The notes: a model not told the origin generated them from the sequence alone. Counted from the stretch's first letter, positions 1-8,773 are shown. The stretch: 64,000 nucleotides of DNA from JAFMJV01 sp034436555 (GCA_034436555.1 DAOTUU010000039.1:62001-126000), one strand, 5' to 3'. Program-made: numbers and translations.

Positions 1-92
1 GCGGGGTCACGGGCGTGCCGGGACGCAACGCGGCCCGTGAGATCCTCGCGGACGTGCGCCGCGAGCGGCGCTCCGGCGGGGAGGGCCGATGA
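1..92 (+). CDS. 3' end of an unidentified gene (partial)
   Basis: The frame running from base 3 to the TGA at 90-92 encodes about 29 residues ending in an arginine- and glycine-rich tail. Its stop overlaps the ATG of the next gene (ATGA at 89-92), the junction style of real neighbours in this window. The gene starts before the window. The visible tail shows no motif that allows a function to be named. Confidence 0.5.
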   Translation, partial: GVTGVPGRNAAREILADVRRERRSGGEGR

Positions 93-985
93 GCCGTCGC
101 CGGGCCGGGACGCTGCTGATGGCGCTCGCGCTGCTCGCGCTGCTCGCGGTCCTCGCCGGCTGCACCGTCACCGGGTCCGTCGTGGAGACCGAGGACGAGC
201 GCCAGGCCTTCCAGGTGGGCGCCTCGCCGCGCATCATCGTGGAGACGTTCAACGGTCGCATCAGCATCGCGGCGTCGGGGGACGGCACCGTGGAGGCGCG
301 CGTCCAGAAGCGTGGATCGGGCACCTCCTCGGCCGCCGCGAAGCGCGACCTGGACCGCGTCGCGGTGAAGTTCAGCCAGGTGGACGACGTCATCCGCATC
401 GAGGCGCGTCGACTGGACGATGCGACCACGCTCGGCAACAGCGGCGCGGACGTGGAGGTCACGGTGCCCGCCGCGTCGTCGGTGGAGCTGCGCACCTCCA
501 ACGGTCGCGTCGAGTCCGCGAACGTGGAGGGGAGCGTGCTCGTGCGCACGTCGAACGGCCCGGTCATCACGCGCGGCGGTCGCGGGCTGGACCTGGACAC
601 GACCAACGGCGAGATCACCGCGAGCGCCCCCAGCGGGCGGGTGGTGCTGCGCTCGAGCAACGGCAGCATCGACATCCTCGCCGCGAAGGAGGCGCTCGTG
701 ACCGCCCAGACGTCGAACGACCCGATCACGTTCAGCGGCACGCTCGGTCCCGGTGGTCACAGCTTCGAGACGAGCAACGGCACGATCGCGCTCACGCTGC
801 CCGGCGACGCGGCGTTCCGCTTCGACGGGCGCACCTCCAACGGTTCCGTGCGCACCGAGTTCCTGGCGCTCAGGCCCACCGACACGAGCCTGTCGGGGAC
901 CACCGGCGACGACCCGACGCCGTCCATCGCGATCGTGGCCCGCACCAGCAACGGCGACCTCGCGGTGATGACCCAGAAGCCGTGA
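89..985 (+). CDS. DUF4097-family lipoprotein
   Basis: This 298-residue protein has an N-terminal hydrophobic signal segment ending in the lipobox LAGC at about residues 22-25, so it is probably a lipid-anchored surface protein. The rest is a repetitive beta-rich domain in which the short motif TSNG or SSNG recurs roughly every 20-25 residues. That regular ladder is typical of the DUF4097 (DUF4098) beta-helix-like family, whose function is not established. Its ATG overlaps the stop of the partial upstream gene, and its own stop overlaps the GTG of the downstream membrane protein. All three genes are probably co-transcribed. Confidence 0.8.
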   Translation: MSRRRAGTLLMALALLALLAVLAGCTVTGSVVETEDERQAFQVGASPRIIVETFNGRISIAASGDGTVEARVQKRGSGTSSAAAKRDLDRVAVKFSQVDDVIRIEARRLDDATTLGNSGADVEVTVPAASSVELRTSNGRVESANVEGSVLVRTSNGPVITRGGRGLDLDTTNGEITASAPSGRVVLRSSNGSIDILAAKEALVTAQTSNDPITFSGTLGPGGHSFETSNGTIALTLPGDAAFRFDGRTSNGSVRTEFLALRPTDTSLSGTTGDDPTPSIAIVARTSNGDLAVMTQKP

Positions 986-1617
986 CCGAGCGCGACGACC
1001 CGGCGGCGGAGCGGCCGCTGGGCCTGGAGCGGCTGGTCCTGTTCTCCGATGCGGTGTTCGCGATCGCGATCACGTTGCTGGTCATCGACCTGCGGCTGCC
1101 CGAGGACCTCGAGGGGCCGGCGCTGCCCGAGGCGCTCGCGGCGATGTGGCCGCAGCTGCTCGCGTACGTCCTCAGCTTCCTCGTCATCGGCGTGAACTGG
1201 ATGGCCCACTGGCGACGGTACGGCTGCGTGGAGCGCGCCGATGAGCGGCTCGCCTGGCTCAACCTGGCGCTCCTCGGGTGCATCGCGCTGATGCCGTTCC
1301 CCACGTCCGTGCTCGCGGTGCACGGCGACGAGCCGGCCGCCGTGGGGCTCTACGTCGCGGTCATCGCACTGACGGGCGTCGCGAGCGCGGCGGGCTGGCT
1401 GTACGCGGATCGGGCGGGTCTGCTGCGGCCCGGGCTGGATGCGCGGTTCGTGCGGCTGTCGGCGCTGCGCGGCCTGTCGGTGCCCATCGTGATGGTGCTC
1501 TCGCTGCCGCTGCTGCTGGTGGGCCCATACGTCGCCATGGTCAGCTGGCTGCTGATCATCCCCGTCCAGCGCGAGATCGGCCGGCGACTCCACGCGGTCG
1601 CGCCGGACCACGCCTGA
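982..1617 (+). CDS. TMEM175 / DUF1211 family membrane protein, putative potassium channel
   Basis: The protein has about 211 residues, starting at the GTG in a GTGA overlap with the DUF4097 gene. The N-terminal helix carries FSDAVFAIAITLL, which matches the conserved FSD signature of the TMEM175 (DUF1211) family, whose bacterial members form potassium-permeable channels. Five to six hydrophobic segments follow, the usual size for the bacterial single-repeat form. A longer open frame extends upstream in the same phase but lies antisense-like over the DUF4097 gene, so I rejected that longer start. The potassium-channel role comes from family knowledge, not from this sequence alone. Confidence 0.8.
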   Translation: MTERDDPAAERPLGLERLVLFSDAVFAIAITLLVIDLRLPEDLEGPALPEALAAMWPQLLAYVLSFLVIGVNWMAHWRRYGCVERADERLAWLNLALLGCIALMPFPTSVLAVHGDEPAAVGLYVAVIALTGVASAAGWLYADRAGLLRPGLDARFVRLSALRGLSVPIVMVLSLPLLLVGPYVAMVSWLLIIPVQREIGRRLHAVAPDHA

Positions 1618-1626
1618 TCGCCCGGG

Positions 1627-2676
1627 TCAGGGCCGGTCGAGCGACTCCGCGAGCGATGACCCCGGCGGCGCCTCCGGGGGCAGCTCCCAGTCCCAGGCCG
1701 CGACGCGCCGGAGCAGCCGGTCGGCCGTCAGGTCCAGCTGGATGGGCGTGACCGCGATGCGCCCGTTCACCACCGCATGGAAGTCGGTGCCCTCGTTCGC
1801 CTCGCCGGACGGGGCGGGACCGCCGATCCAGTAGTAGGGGACGCCCCGCGGATCGAGCCGCTCGATGAGCTGGTCCTGGTAGATGCGCTTGCCCATCCGG
1901 GTGACCTCGAACACGCCCGACGTGCCGTGGCCCGCCGGGACGTTCACGTTGAGCAGCTCGCCCGGACCCAGCCCGTGCTCCAGGATGTTGATGGCGGTCT
2001 GGCGGGCGACCCGTCCCGCGAGCGAGAAGTCGGGGTCCTGGAAGTACTCCAGGGAGATCGCGAACGCCGGGCAGCCGTTGATGACCGCCTCCATCGCCGC
2101 CGAGACCGTGCCCGAGTAGGTCACGTCGTCGCCCAGGTTCGCGCCGTAGTTGATGCCCGACGCGACCAGGTCGAAGGTCTCCTCGAAGAAGCCCAGGAAC
2201 GCGAGGCTGACCGCGTCCGTGGGCGAGCCGTCCACGGACCAGCCGCGGCTCCCGTCGGCGAGCGTCCGGCGGCGCACCCGCAGCGGGCGCATGAACGTCT
2301 TGCCGTGGCCCACCGCGGACTGGTTGGTCTCGGGCGCCACGACCACGACCTCGCCGATGGGATCGAGCGCCTGCCTCAGTGCCAGCAGGCCCCGGGAGTC
2401 GATGCCGTCGTCGTTCGTCACCAGGATGCGCGGAGGGGCGTCCCAGTCGCGCAGCGGCCCGGGACGGCCGTTCGGCCGTCGGACGGGGCGGCGGCGCGCA
2501 TCGCGGGGAGGCGGCTCGGTCGCGGCGGGTCGCTGCGGGAACGCCATGTCCTCGTCTCGCCCGCCGGGCGGCACGACCGCACGTCCTGCGTGCACGGTCC
2601 GGTCACCGAACCGGGCGCCCTCGTCGGCGGTCTCGCCCGCGGCCGCCGACGAGGCATCCATCTCGGGTCGCGTCAT
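1627..2676 (-). CDS. surE: 5'/3'-nucleotidase SurE
   Basis: SurE is a metal-dependent nucleoside monophosphate phosphatase. The catalytic core begins with ILVTNDDG, whose Asp-Asp pair binds the metal. It continues with SGINYGANLGDDVTYSGT and the EAVINGCPAFAIS segment, all diagnostic of SurE. The start at 2676 is chosen because its ATG overlaps the stop of the AI-2E family gene by four bases. It gives 349 residues with an unusual N-terminal extension of about 85 Ala/Pro/Arg-rich residues before the core. A shorter start at 2547 leaves about 306 residues, still longer than the usual 250. The gene forms a two-gene minus-strand operon with the upstream membrane protein. Confidence 0.93.
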   Translation of the reverse strand: MTRPEMDASSAAAGETADEGARFGDRTVHAGRAVVPPGGRDEDMAFPQRPAATEPPPRDARRRPVRRPNGRPGPLRDWDAPPRILVTNDDGIDSRGLLALRQALDPIGEVVVVAPETNQSAVGHGKTFMRPLRVRRRTLADGSRGWSVDGSPTDAVSLAFLGFFEETFDLVASGINYGANLGDDVTYSGTVSAAMEAVINGCPAFAISLEYFQDPDFSLAGRVARQTAINILEHGLGPGELLNVNVPAGHGTSGVFEVTRMGKRIYQDQLIERLDPRGVPYYWIGGPAPSGEANEGTDFHAVVNGRIAVTPIQLDLTADRLLRRVAAWDWELPPEAPPGSSLAESLDRP

Positions 2677-3953
2677 GCCGGGACGTCGGGTGGGTTCGGG
2701 GTCGCGCGCGATGCACCGCCCAGCCGGCCCGGCAGGTCGGTGGGCGCGGGGGGCGCCTCCGGTGGCGCGGGGATGCGGACCCGGCGGCCGCCCCGCTCCT
2801 CCAGGCGTCGCGCCGCCCGCGATGCCACGTCCCGGGTGCCCGTCTGGGCCGAGCGCGACAGGAAATGGAAGAAGAACGCGCTGATGACCGCCGCGACCGG
2901 CACCGCGAACACGGCCCCCAGCGCGCCGTACACCTTGATGCCCACGATGACCGAGATGAGCACCACCACCGGGTGGATGCCCACCGACGTCGCCATCACC
3001 CGCGGCTGGACGATGTTCATCGTGATGAACCAGCCGACCACCATGACGCCGGTGATCCAGAGGAGCGCATTGGGCGCCATCGCGGAGGCCGGGGTCAGCA
3101 TGGCCACCACGATGGGCGGCGCCCACGAGAAGAAGGGGCCGAAGAACGGGATGAACTGGAGGATGACCACGAGCGCGGTGGTGGCCGGCCAGTAGGGGAT
3201 GCCCAGCATGATGCTGCCCACCGCCGCGAACGCGCCGTACACGAGGCCCTGGATGAGCTGGCCCCGCAGGAAGCCGCCGAAGGAGGTGGCCACGCTCGTC
3301 TCGAACAGCTTCGCCTCGTCCGCGTAGCGGGGTGGCACGAGGCGGTTGGCGAACGCCAGGATGCGCTCCTTGTCGATGACGATGAACAGCGACAGGAACA
3401 CGATGAGCAGCAGGTTGCCGATGAGCCCGAAGGTGGTCCCGAGGATGCCCCCGACGAGCCCGGTGACGTCGCTCACGAACTGCGGGTTGTCCTCGAGGAA
3501 CTGCTGCGCCCACAGCGCGAAGTCGTCCGAGAGCGTCGCGACGTCGATCCGGATGCCGAGCTTCGCGAGCTGCTCCTGCCACGGCCCCAGCTGCGCCGCG
3601 AGGTTCTCCGCGAACTCCGGCTTCTGGACCTCCGTCACGAGCGCCGCGGCGTTCGCCGCGATCTGGGCCGCGAACATGATGATGAGCAGCGACAGGCCCA
3701 GGAACAGCGAGCCGTAGACGAGCACCACGACGATGACCCGCGGCAGGGCCGGCAGCCGCCGCAGGATGCCGCTCACGACCGGTGACAGGATGAACGCGAA
3801 CAGCCAGGCGCTGAACAGGATGAACAGGACGTCGTTGAAGTAGGCGACGTAGCCGGCCACCAGGTTCACCAGCACCAGGGCCACGGTCGCGGTGCTGAGG
3901 ACCAGGAGCGCGTGGATCCAGCGCCCCTCCGAATCGAGCAGTCTGCTCAGCAT
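2673..3953 (-). CDS. AI-2E family (PerM/YdiK-type) membrane transporter
   Basis: This 426-residue integral membrane protein begins with two closely spaced transmembrane segments. It then has a third segment, a soluble stretch of about 100 residues, and a cluster of C-terminal helices containing GGFLRGQLIQGLVYGAFAA and IPFFGPFFSW. This is the DUF20 / AI-2E transporter layout. Named members export autoinducer-2 or act as sodium/proton antiporters, so the substrate here is unknown. The C-terminus carries about 50 extra Pro/Arg-rich residues. A -10-like TAGACT lies six bases before the ATG, suggesting a leaderless transcript. The stop overlaps the surE start. Confidence 0.85.
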   Translation of the reverse strand: MLSRLLDSEGRWIHALLVLSTATVALVLVNLVAGYVAYFNDVLFILFSAWLFAFILSPVVSGILRRLPALPRVIVVVLVYGSLFLGLSLLIIMFAAQIAANAAALVTEVQKPEFAENLAAQLGPWQEQLAKLGIRIDVATLSDDFALWAQQFLEDNPQFVSDVTGLVGGILGTTFGLIGNLLLIVFLSLFIVIDKERILAFANRLVPPRYADEAKLFETSVATSFGGFLRGQLIQGLVYGAFAAVGSIMLGIPYWPATTALVVILQFIPFFGPFFSWAPPIVVAMLTPASAMAPNALLWITGVMVVGWFITMNIVQPRVMATSVGIHPVVVLISVIVGIKVYGALGAVFAVPVAAVISAFFFHFLSRSAQTGTRDVASRAARRLEERGGRRVRIPAPPEAPPAPTDLPGRLGGASRATPNPPDVPA

Positions 3954-3959
3954 GGGTGC

Positions 3960-3965
3960 AGTCTA
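3960..3965 (-). promoter_or_regulatory. -10 element for the AI-2E/surE operon
   Basis: TAGACT on the minus strand is followed by six bases and then the ATG at 3953. The flanking ACGC is identical upstream of the trpS -10 element. No clear -35 box is visible. Confidence 0.5.
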
Positions 3966-4054
3966 GCGTCCGGCCCAAGGGCCTCCGCCATGGCCCGTTC
4001 GGGTCAGGCGCGCGGACGGGTGGCCCGGCGCATCGCGCGTCGTCGCGCTGTTGG

Positions 4055-5074
4055 TCAGCGCGGGCCCAGGCCCATCCGCTCGTGGCACTCCCGGAGCGTC
4101 TCCGCCGCGATCGGACGCAGCCGCTCCGCGCCGGCCCGCAGGATCTCCTCGACATATCCCGGCTTCGCGTCCAGCTCCCGACGCCGCTCCCTCGCCTCCG
4201 CGAATGCCTCCAGCATCCGATCCGCGAGCAGCCTCTTGGTGTCGACGCAGCCGGTGCGCGCGGTCCGCTCGCCCTCCCAGATGTCGAGATGGTCGGGCGA
4301 GAACTGCCGATGCAGCTGACACACGTTGCACACCTGCGGCCTGCCCGGGTCGGTGCGCCTGATGCGCTGGGTGTCGGTGACCATGGACATGACCTGCCGA
4401 CGGATCATGTCCTCGTCCCCGAAGATCTCGATGACGTTGCCCAGCGACTTGGACATCTTCGCCGCGCCGTCCGTGCCCCGGATGATGGGCGAGTCCGTGA
4501 ACACGGCCTCGGGCTCCGGGAACACCTCGCCATAGCGGGTGTTGAATGCCCGCACGATCTCGCGCGCGAGCTCCAGGTGCGCCGCCTGGTCCTTGCCCAC
4601 CGGCACGTGGCGCGCCTTGTAGATGGCGATGTCCGCGGCCTGGAGCACCGGGTAGGACAGCAGCGCGAAGTTCACGTCGTCGGGCTGGTTGCGCTTCTTC
4701 TCCTTGAAGCTGGGGGTGCGCTCCACCCACGGCGTGGGGGTCACCGAGGCGAACAGCCACATCAGCTCCACCACCTCCGGCCGGTCCGACTGGCGGAACA
4801 GGACCGCCTTCTCGGGATCGAGGCCCAGGGCGAGCAGCCCGAGCGCCATCTCCGTGGTGCTGCGCCTGATCCGCTCCGCGTCGTGGGTCGAGGTGAGCGC
4901 GTGGAAGTCCACGATGCAGTAGATCGCCTCGTGCGTCTCCTGCAGCGCCACGTAGTTCCGGAACGCGCCCAGCCAGTTCCCGACGTGCGGCAGGCCCGAG
5001 GGCTGGACGCCCGAGAAGACGCGGCCGCGGGTCGCGACAGGCGGGGTGACGGGGGCGGCGACGGGCGTGTCCAT
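4055..5074 (-). CDS. trpS: Tryptophanyl-tRNA synthetase
   Basis: This class I aminoacyl-tRNA synthetase charges tRNA-Trp. At 339 residues it is the normal bacterial length. The ATP-binding HIGH-type motif appears as PHVGNWLG near residue 29 and the KMSKS loop is exact (AAKMSKSLGN). The C-terminal part contains VCNVCQLHRQF and TGCVDTKR. These correspond in position to the cysteine-rich region that binds a 4Fe-4S cluster in Thermotoga-type TrpRS. Here two of the four ligand positions are Glu and Thr, so a cluster is unlikely. The gene is monocistronic and divergent from hom. Confidence 0.96.
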   Translation of the reverse strand: MDTPVAAPVTPPVATRGRVFSGVQPSGLPHVGNWLGAFRNYVALQETHEAIYCIVDFHALTSTHDAERIRRSTTEMALGLLALGLDPEKAVLFRQSDRPEVVELMWLFASVTPTPWVERTPSFKEKKRNQPDDVNFALLSYPVLQAADIAIYKARHVPVGKDQAAHLELAREIVRAFNTRYGEVFPEPEAVFTDSPIIRGTDGAAKMSKSLGNVIEIFGDEDMIRRQVMSMVTDTQRIRRTDPGRPQVCNVCQLHRQFSPDHLDIWEGERTARTGCVDTKRLLADRMLEAFAEARERRRELDAKPGYVEEILRAGAERLRPIAAETLRECHERMGLGPR

Positions 5075-5083
5075 GGACGTCGG

Positions 5084-5089
5084 AGTCTA
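5084..5089 (-). promoter_or_regulatory. -10 element for trpS
   Basis: TAGACT on the minus strand lies nine bases before the trpS ATG, slightly further than at the other leaderless-type genes in the window. It sits in the divergent trpS-hom spacer. Confidence 0.45.
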
Positions 5090-5166
5090 GCGTCCCGGCC
5101 GGGGCGGGCGCCGCGCGACACCCGCGCGATGACGCGGGCGAGCCTCGCGCGGGTCGGCCCGCCCCG

Positions 5167-5210
5167 TCGCGACCCACTCGCGACCCACCCGCGACCGGCC
5201 CGCGACCGGA
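5167..5210 (+). repeat. Four 11-bp direct repeats upstream of hom
   Basis: Two identical copies of TCGCGACCCAC (5167-5177 and 5178-5188) are followed by CCGCGACCGGC and CCGCGACCGGA. The 11-bp period places the repeats about one helical turn apart, just upstream of the hom promoter. This could be a phased operator or a simple tandem expansion. Confidence 0.6.
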
Positions 5211-5237
5211 CGCCCGGGCCCGCAGCCCGCGGCTCGG

Positions 5238-5243
5238 TACAAT
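5238..5243 (+). promoter_or_regulatory. -10 element for hom
   Basis: TACAAT is the best -10 match in this spacer. It ends one base before the first ATG (5245) and ten bases before an in-frame second ATG (5254). If it is the true -10, transcription would begin near 5250 and translation at 5254. Confidence 0.4.
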
Positions 5244-5244
5244 C

Positions 5245-6543
5245 ATGTCTCAGATGCAGCCCAGCCAGGACGCGCACGCGCGCCCCCTGCGCGTGGCGCT
5301 CGTCGGGCTGGGAACGGTCGGCAAGGCGGTGGCCGCGACGCTGTTGGACCCAACGTGGCGAGCCGCCGTGTCCGCACGGGGCGTGGTGCCACCCGATCTC
5401 GTCGCCGTCGGCGTCCGTGACCCGGACCGGCCGCGGGGCATCGTGCTGCCCGGGCGCGTCCGACGCACCGACCGGCTGCTGGACCTGGCCACCGATCCCA
5501 CCATCGACGTCATCGTGGAGCTCATCGGCGGCACGGACGACGCGGGCCTGGTGGTCCGCCAGGCGCTCTCCTTCGGGAAGGGCGTGGTGACCGCCAACAA
5601 GGCGCTGCTCGCGGACAAGGGCGCCCAGCTGGAGCGCGTCGCGCGCGACGCGGGCGTGGCGCTCCGGTTCGAGGCCGCCGTGGCGGGCGGCATCCCCGTC
5701 CTCGGGCCCCTCGTGTCGGACCTCGCCTCCAACCGCATCGAGGCGGTCCGCGGCATCGTCAACGGCACCACCAACCACATCCTCTCGGCGATGGCGAGCG
5801 ATGGGCGCGACTACGCGGACGTCCTGTCGGAAGCCCAGGATCGCGGCTACGCGGAGGCTGACCCGTCCGGTGACGTGGAGGGCCACGATGCCGCGAACAA
5901 GCTCGCCGTGCTGGTCCGCCTGGCGTTCGACCAGTGGCCGGACGTCCGGGCGCTGCGCACCCGGACGCCATCGGCGAGGGGTGACGCGGCTCCCGGCATC
6001 ACCTGTGTCCAGAGCCACGAGCTGGCCCGCGCGGCGGAGATGGGGCTGACCATCAAGCTGGTGGCCCGCGCCGACCCGGGCGATGGCGGCGGCGGCATCC
6101 GGGCCGCGGTCACGCCGGTGGCTGTGAAGGCCACCTCCCCGCTGGGGGCCACGGGCGGTGTGACCAACCTCGTGGAGGTGGTCGCCGAGCCCGTGGGACG
6201 GGTGTCCTTCCGGGGGCCCGGCGCGGGCGGTCCGGCGACGGCCTCGGCCGTTCTCGCGGACGTGCTGGCGGTGGCCCGCGACCGCATGGCGTCCACCTGG
6301 GCCCACCTGCCGCCTGCGGGCGCGTCCGCACGGGTCTCGGATGACCTGGACGGTGAGCGCGCCTGGTTCTGCGTGCTGCGCGACCTGCTGGGGTCGCCCA
6401 TGCCCGCGGGCCTGGAGGAGATCGCCCTGGCCGTCGCGGAGGACGCCCTCGTCACCCGTCCCGTCACGCTCGGCGCGCTGCGGGCGAGGCTGGCACCCTT
6501 GGACCTCGATGTGCCGCTCTACCCCGTCATCCCGGAGGCCTGA
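5245..6543 (+). CDS. hom: Homoserine dehydrogenase
   Basis: This enzyme reduces aspartate semialdehyde to homoserine with NAD(P)H, the branch point to threonine and methionine. The Rossmann motif VALVGLGTVGKAV lies at the N-terminus. Further signatures are GKGVVTANKALLA, FEAAVAGGIPVLGPL and VNGTTNHIL, followed by the catalytic-region GYAEADPSGDVEGHDAANKL. At 432 residues the length is standard. The last 100 residues are not a clear ACT domain, so feedback regulation cannot be read from the sequence. It leads a hom-thrC-thrB cluster. The ATG at 5254 is a plausible alternative start given the TACAAT position. Confidence 0.96.
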   Translation: MSQMQPSQDAHARPLRVALVGLGTVGKAVAATLLDPTWRAAVSARGVVPPDLVAVGVRDPDRPRGIVLPGRVRRTDRLLDLATDPTIDVIVELIGGTDDAGLVVRQALSFGKGVVTANKALLADKGAQLERVARDAGVALRFEAAVAGGIPVLGPLVSDLASNRIEAVRGIVNGTTNHILSAMASDGRDYADVLSEAQDRGYAEADPSGDVEGHDAANKLAVLVRLAFDQWPDVRALRTRTPSARGDAAPGITCVQSHELARAAEMGLTIKLVARADPGDGGGGIRAAVTPVAVKATSPLGATGGVTNLVEVVAEPVGRVSFRGPGAGGPATASAVLADVLAVARDRMASTWAHLPPAGASARVSDDLDGERAWFCVLRDLLGSPMPAGLEEIALAVAEDALVTRPVTLGALRARLAPLDLDVPLYPVIPEA

Positions 6544-6549
6544 CCACCC

Positions 6550-7665
6550 ATGCGCATGAGCGAGGTCCTCCAGCGGCTGCGCTCGGAACACGCCACCGCC
6601 GGACCGCGGCCGCGCCTGATGCAGCGGTATGCGTCGTTCCTGCCCATCACCGCGGCTACGCCGCCCCTCACGCTGGGCGAGGGCGCCACCCCGCTGGTGC
6701 ACGCCCGCAACCTGGGTCGAGCCATGGGCGTGCCGCTGCTCCACCTGAAGGTCGAGGGCATGAACCCGACCGGGTCGTTCAAGGACCGGGGCATGGTCGT
6801 GGCGGTGGCCAAGGCGCTGGAGGCGGGCGCCCGCGCCATCATCTGCGCCTCGACCGGCAACACCTCCGCGTCGGCCGCGGCCTACGGCGCGGCGGCGGGA
6901 CTGGAGGTGGCCGTCATCCTGCCCGCGGGACGGATCGCGGCGGGCAAGCTGCTCCAGGCCCAGGCGGCAGGGGCCCGGGTCGTGGCGGTCGAGGGCAACT
7001 TCGACCAGGCGCTCCGGATCGTCCGGGAGCTGGCGGACGATCCGTCGCCGGACCACCCCGTGACGCTCGTGAACTCCGTGAACCCCTATCGGCTCGACGG
7101 CCAGAAGACCGCCGCGTTCGAGATCTGCGAGGACCTGGGCGGAGCGCCCGACCACCTCGCCATCCCGGTGGGCAACGCGGGCAACATCAGCGCGTACTGG
7201 ATGGGCTTCCAGGAGTACCGCGCGTCGGGACTCGTGGAGACCCTGCCCGTGATGCTGGGCTTCCAGGCCGAGGGTGCCGCGCCGCTCGTGCTGGGGCATC
7301 GCGTCGACAGTCCCGAGACGTTCGCCACCGCCATCCGCATCGGCGATCCGGCGTCCGCGGCCAAGGCGCTCGCGGCGCGCGACGCGTCGGGCGGCCGCAT
7401 CGATGCGGTGTCCGACCAGGAGATCTGGGACGCCTATCGTGACCTCGCGCGGTACGAGGGCATCTTCTGCGAGCCCGCGTCGGCGGCATCGGTGGCCGGG
7501 GTGCGCAGGCTCGTGGCGCAGGGGGCCATCGATCCGGGCGGCACCATCGTGTGCGTCCTCACCGGCCACGGCCTCAAGGACCCCGACACGGCCGGGTCGC
7601 TGGCCCGGCCGGTCATCCCGGCGTCCGCGGACACCGCCGCGGTGCGTGCGGCGCTCGGCTGGTGA
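6550..7665 (+). CDS. thrC: Threonine synthase
   Basis: This PLP enzyme converts O-phosphohomoserine to threonine. PLP is bound through the lysine of NPTGSFKDRGM (about residue 78). The STGNTSASAAAYGAAAG phosphate-binding region and the glycine-rich PVGNAGNIS loop are intact. At 371 residues it belongs to the short threonine synthase form, without the extra N-terminal domain of the yeast/E. coli type. It starts six bases after hom stops and precedes thrB, so the three genes supply consecutive steps of one pathway. An in-frame ATG two codons downstream (6556) is an equally possible start. Confidence 0.95.
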   Translation: MRMSEVLQRLRSEHATAGPRPRLMQRYASFLPITAATPPLTLGEGATPLVHARNLGRAMGVPLLHLKVEGMNPTGSFKDRGMVVAVAKALEAGARAIICASTGNTSASAAAYGAAAGLEVAVILPAGRIAAGKLLQAQAAGARVVAVEGNFDQALRIVRELADDPSPDHPVTLVNSVNPYRLDGQKTAAFEICEDLGGAPDHLAIPVGNAGNISAYWMGFQEYRASGLVETLPVMLGFQAEGAAPLVLGHRVDSPETFATAIRIGDPASAAKALAARDASGGRIDAVSDQEIWDAYRDLARYEGIFCEPASAASVAGVRRLVAQGAIDPGGTIVCVLTGHGLKDPDTAGSLARPVIPASADTAAVRAALGW

Positions 7666-7720
7666 GGACGGTCACGGGCCGGTGCTCCGTGGGTCGCGCG
7701 CGCGTCGGGGATGACGCCTG

Positions 7721-8677
7721 ATGCCGCCGTCGGTGCCCGTCGGCGCGCGCGTCACCGTGGACGTGCCCGCCACGACCGCCAACCTGGGAGCGGGCTTCGA
7801 CGTCCTGGCGATGGCGCTCGACCTGGCCAACGTCGTGACCGTGGAGGCGGTGGAGCGTCGGCACGGCGCGCCTGCGGTGGACCTCCGGGTCAGCGGCGAG
7901 GGTGCCGGGCGCCTGCGCGCCAACCGGCACAACCGGTTCGTGGCGTCGCTCGAGCGCGGCCTGCAGGCGGCCGGCGTGCGGTCGCGCGGGCTGGGCTGGC
8001 GGATGTCGATGGACAATCGCATCCCGCTCTCGCGGGGCATGGGCTCGTCCGCGTCGGTGACGGTCGCCGGGCTGCTCGCGGCGGACGCGCTGTGCGGCGG
8101 AGGGGTCATCGACCACGATCGGCTGCTGGCGCTCGCGGTGGAGGCGGAGGGGCATCCGGACAACGCGGCCGCCGCGCTCATGGGTGGCTTCGTGGTGGTG
8201 GCCGCGGTGGATGGCGCGCCGAGCGTCGTCCGGTTCGACCCGCCGCCCGACCTGCGCTGCGTCCTGTTCATCCCCGACCGCCCACTGGCCACCCGTGACA
8301 TGCGCGCGGCACTCCCGGCGTCGGTGCCGTTCGAGGACGCCGTGCACAACGTGGGCGCCGCCTCCCTCGCCGTCGCCGCGATCGCGTCCGGGCGCCTGGA
8401 TCTGCTGCGCGCCGCCACGCTCGATCGTCTCCATGAGCCGTATCGCGCCGCGCCCTACCCGGAGCTGCCCCGCATGACCGGCGCGGCGCGGGCCGCGGGC
8501 GCACTGGGGGCGGCGCTGTCGGGCGCCGGGTCCACCATCATCGCGTTCACCGATGACGGCTCGACGGCGGAGGATGTGGCGAGGGCGCTGTGCGCCGAGG
8601 CGGGCGTCCTGGGCCTGGCGGGCCGACCGCTCCTGGTCCGGCCGCGCGCGGAGGGAGCGCGCGTCACGATCGGATAG
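7721..8677 (+). CDS. thrB: Homoserine kinase
   Basis: This GHMP-superfamily kinase phosphorylates homoserine, providing the substrate of ThrC. The N-terminal VDVPATTANLGAGFDVLAMAL and the ATP-binding loop IPLSRGMGSSAS are characteristic. The C-terminal GALGAALSGAGSTIIA is the third GHMP motif. Its 318 residues are normal for the family. The order hom-thrC-thrB is a common bacterial arrangement, and the 55-base gap after thrC is the longest inside the cluster. Aspartokinase follows about 200 bases downstream. Confidence 0.95.
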   Translation: MPPSVPVGARVTVDVPATTANLGAGFDVLAMALDLANVVTVEAVERRHGAPAVDLRVSGEGAGRLRANRHNRFVASLERGLQAAGVRSRGLGWRMSMDNRIPLSRGMGSSASVTVAGLLAADALCGGGVIDHDRLLALAVEAEGHPDNAAAALMGGFVVVAAVDGAPSVVRFDPPPDLRCVLFIPDRPLATRDMRAALPASVPFEDAVHNVGAASLAVAAIASGRLDLLRAATLDRLHEPYRAAPYPELPRMTGAARAAGALGAALSGAGSTIIAFTDDGSTAEDVARALCAEAGVLGLAGRPLLVRPRAEGARVTIG

Positions 8678-8714
8678 CCCGGTCGTGGGTACCACGCGCC
8701 GCCGCCGTCGGGCG

Positions 8715-8773
8715 GCCGGGTCAGCCGGCCGGGTCTGCCGGGTTCGGGTGAGCCGGCCGGGTCAGCCGGCCGG
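8715..8773 (+). repeat. 18-bp direct repeats in the thrB-lysC spacer
   Basis: GCCGGGTCAGCCGGCCGG occurs at 8715-8732 and again at 8756-8773. Further partial AGCCGG units lie between and after the copies. Each unit contains the palindromic GCCGGC. No gene is apparent in this roughly 200-base spacer. Confidence 0.6.

Noticed and set aside
1777..3195. Long plus-strand open frame opposite surE and the AI-2E gene
   Set aside because: Its translation is Arg/Ala/Gly-rich without any motif, and both underlying minus-strand genes have clear family signatures. In DNA this GC-rich, antisense frames stay open by chance.
4055..5074. A functional 4Fe-4S cluster in TrpRS
   Set aside because: Only two of the four ligand positions are cysteine.
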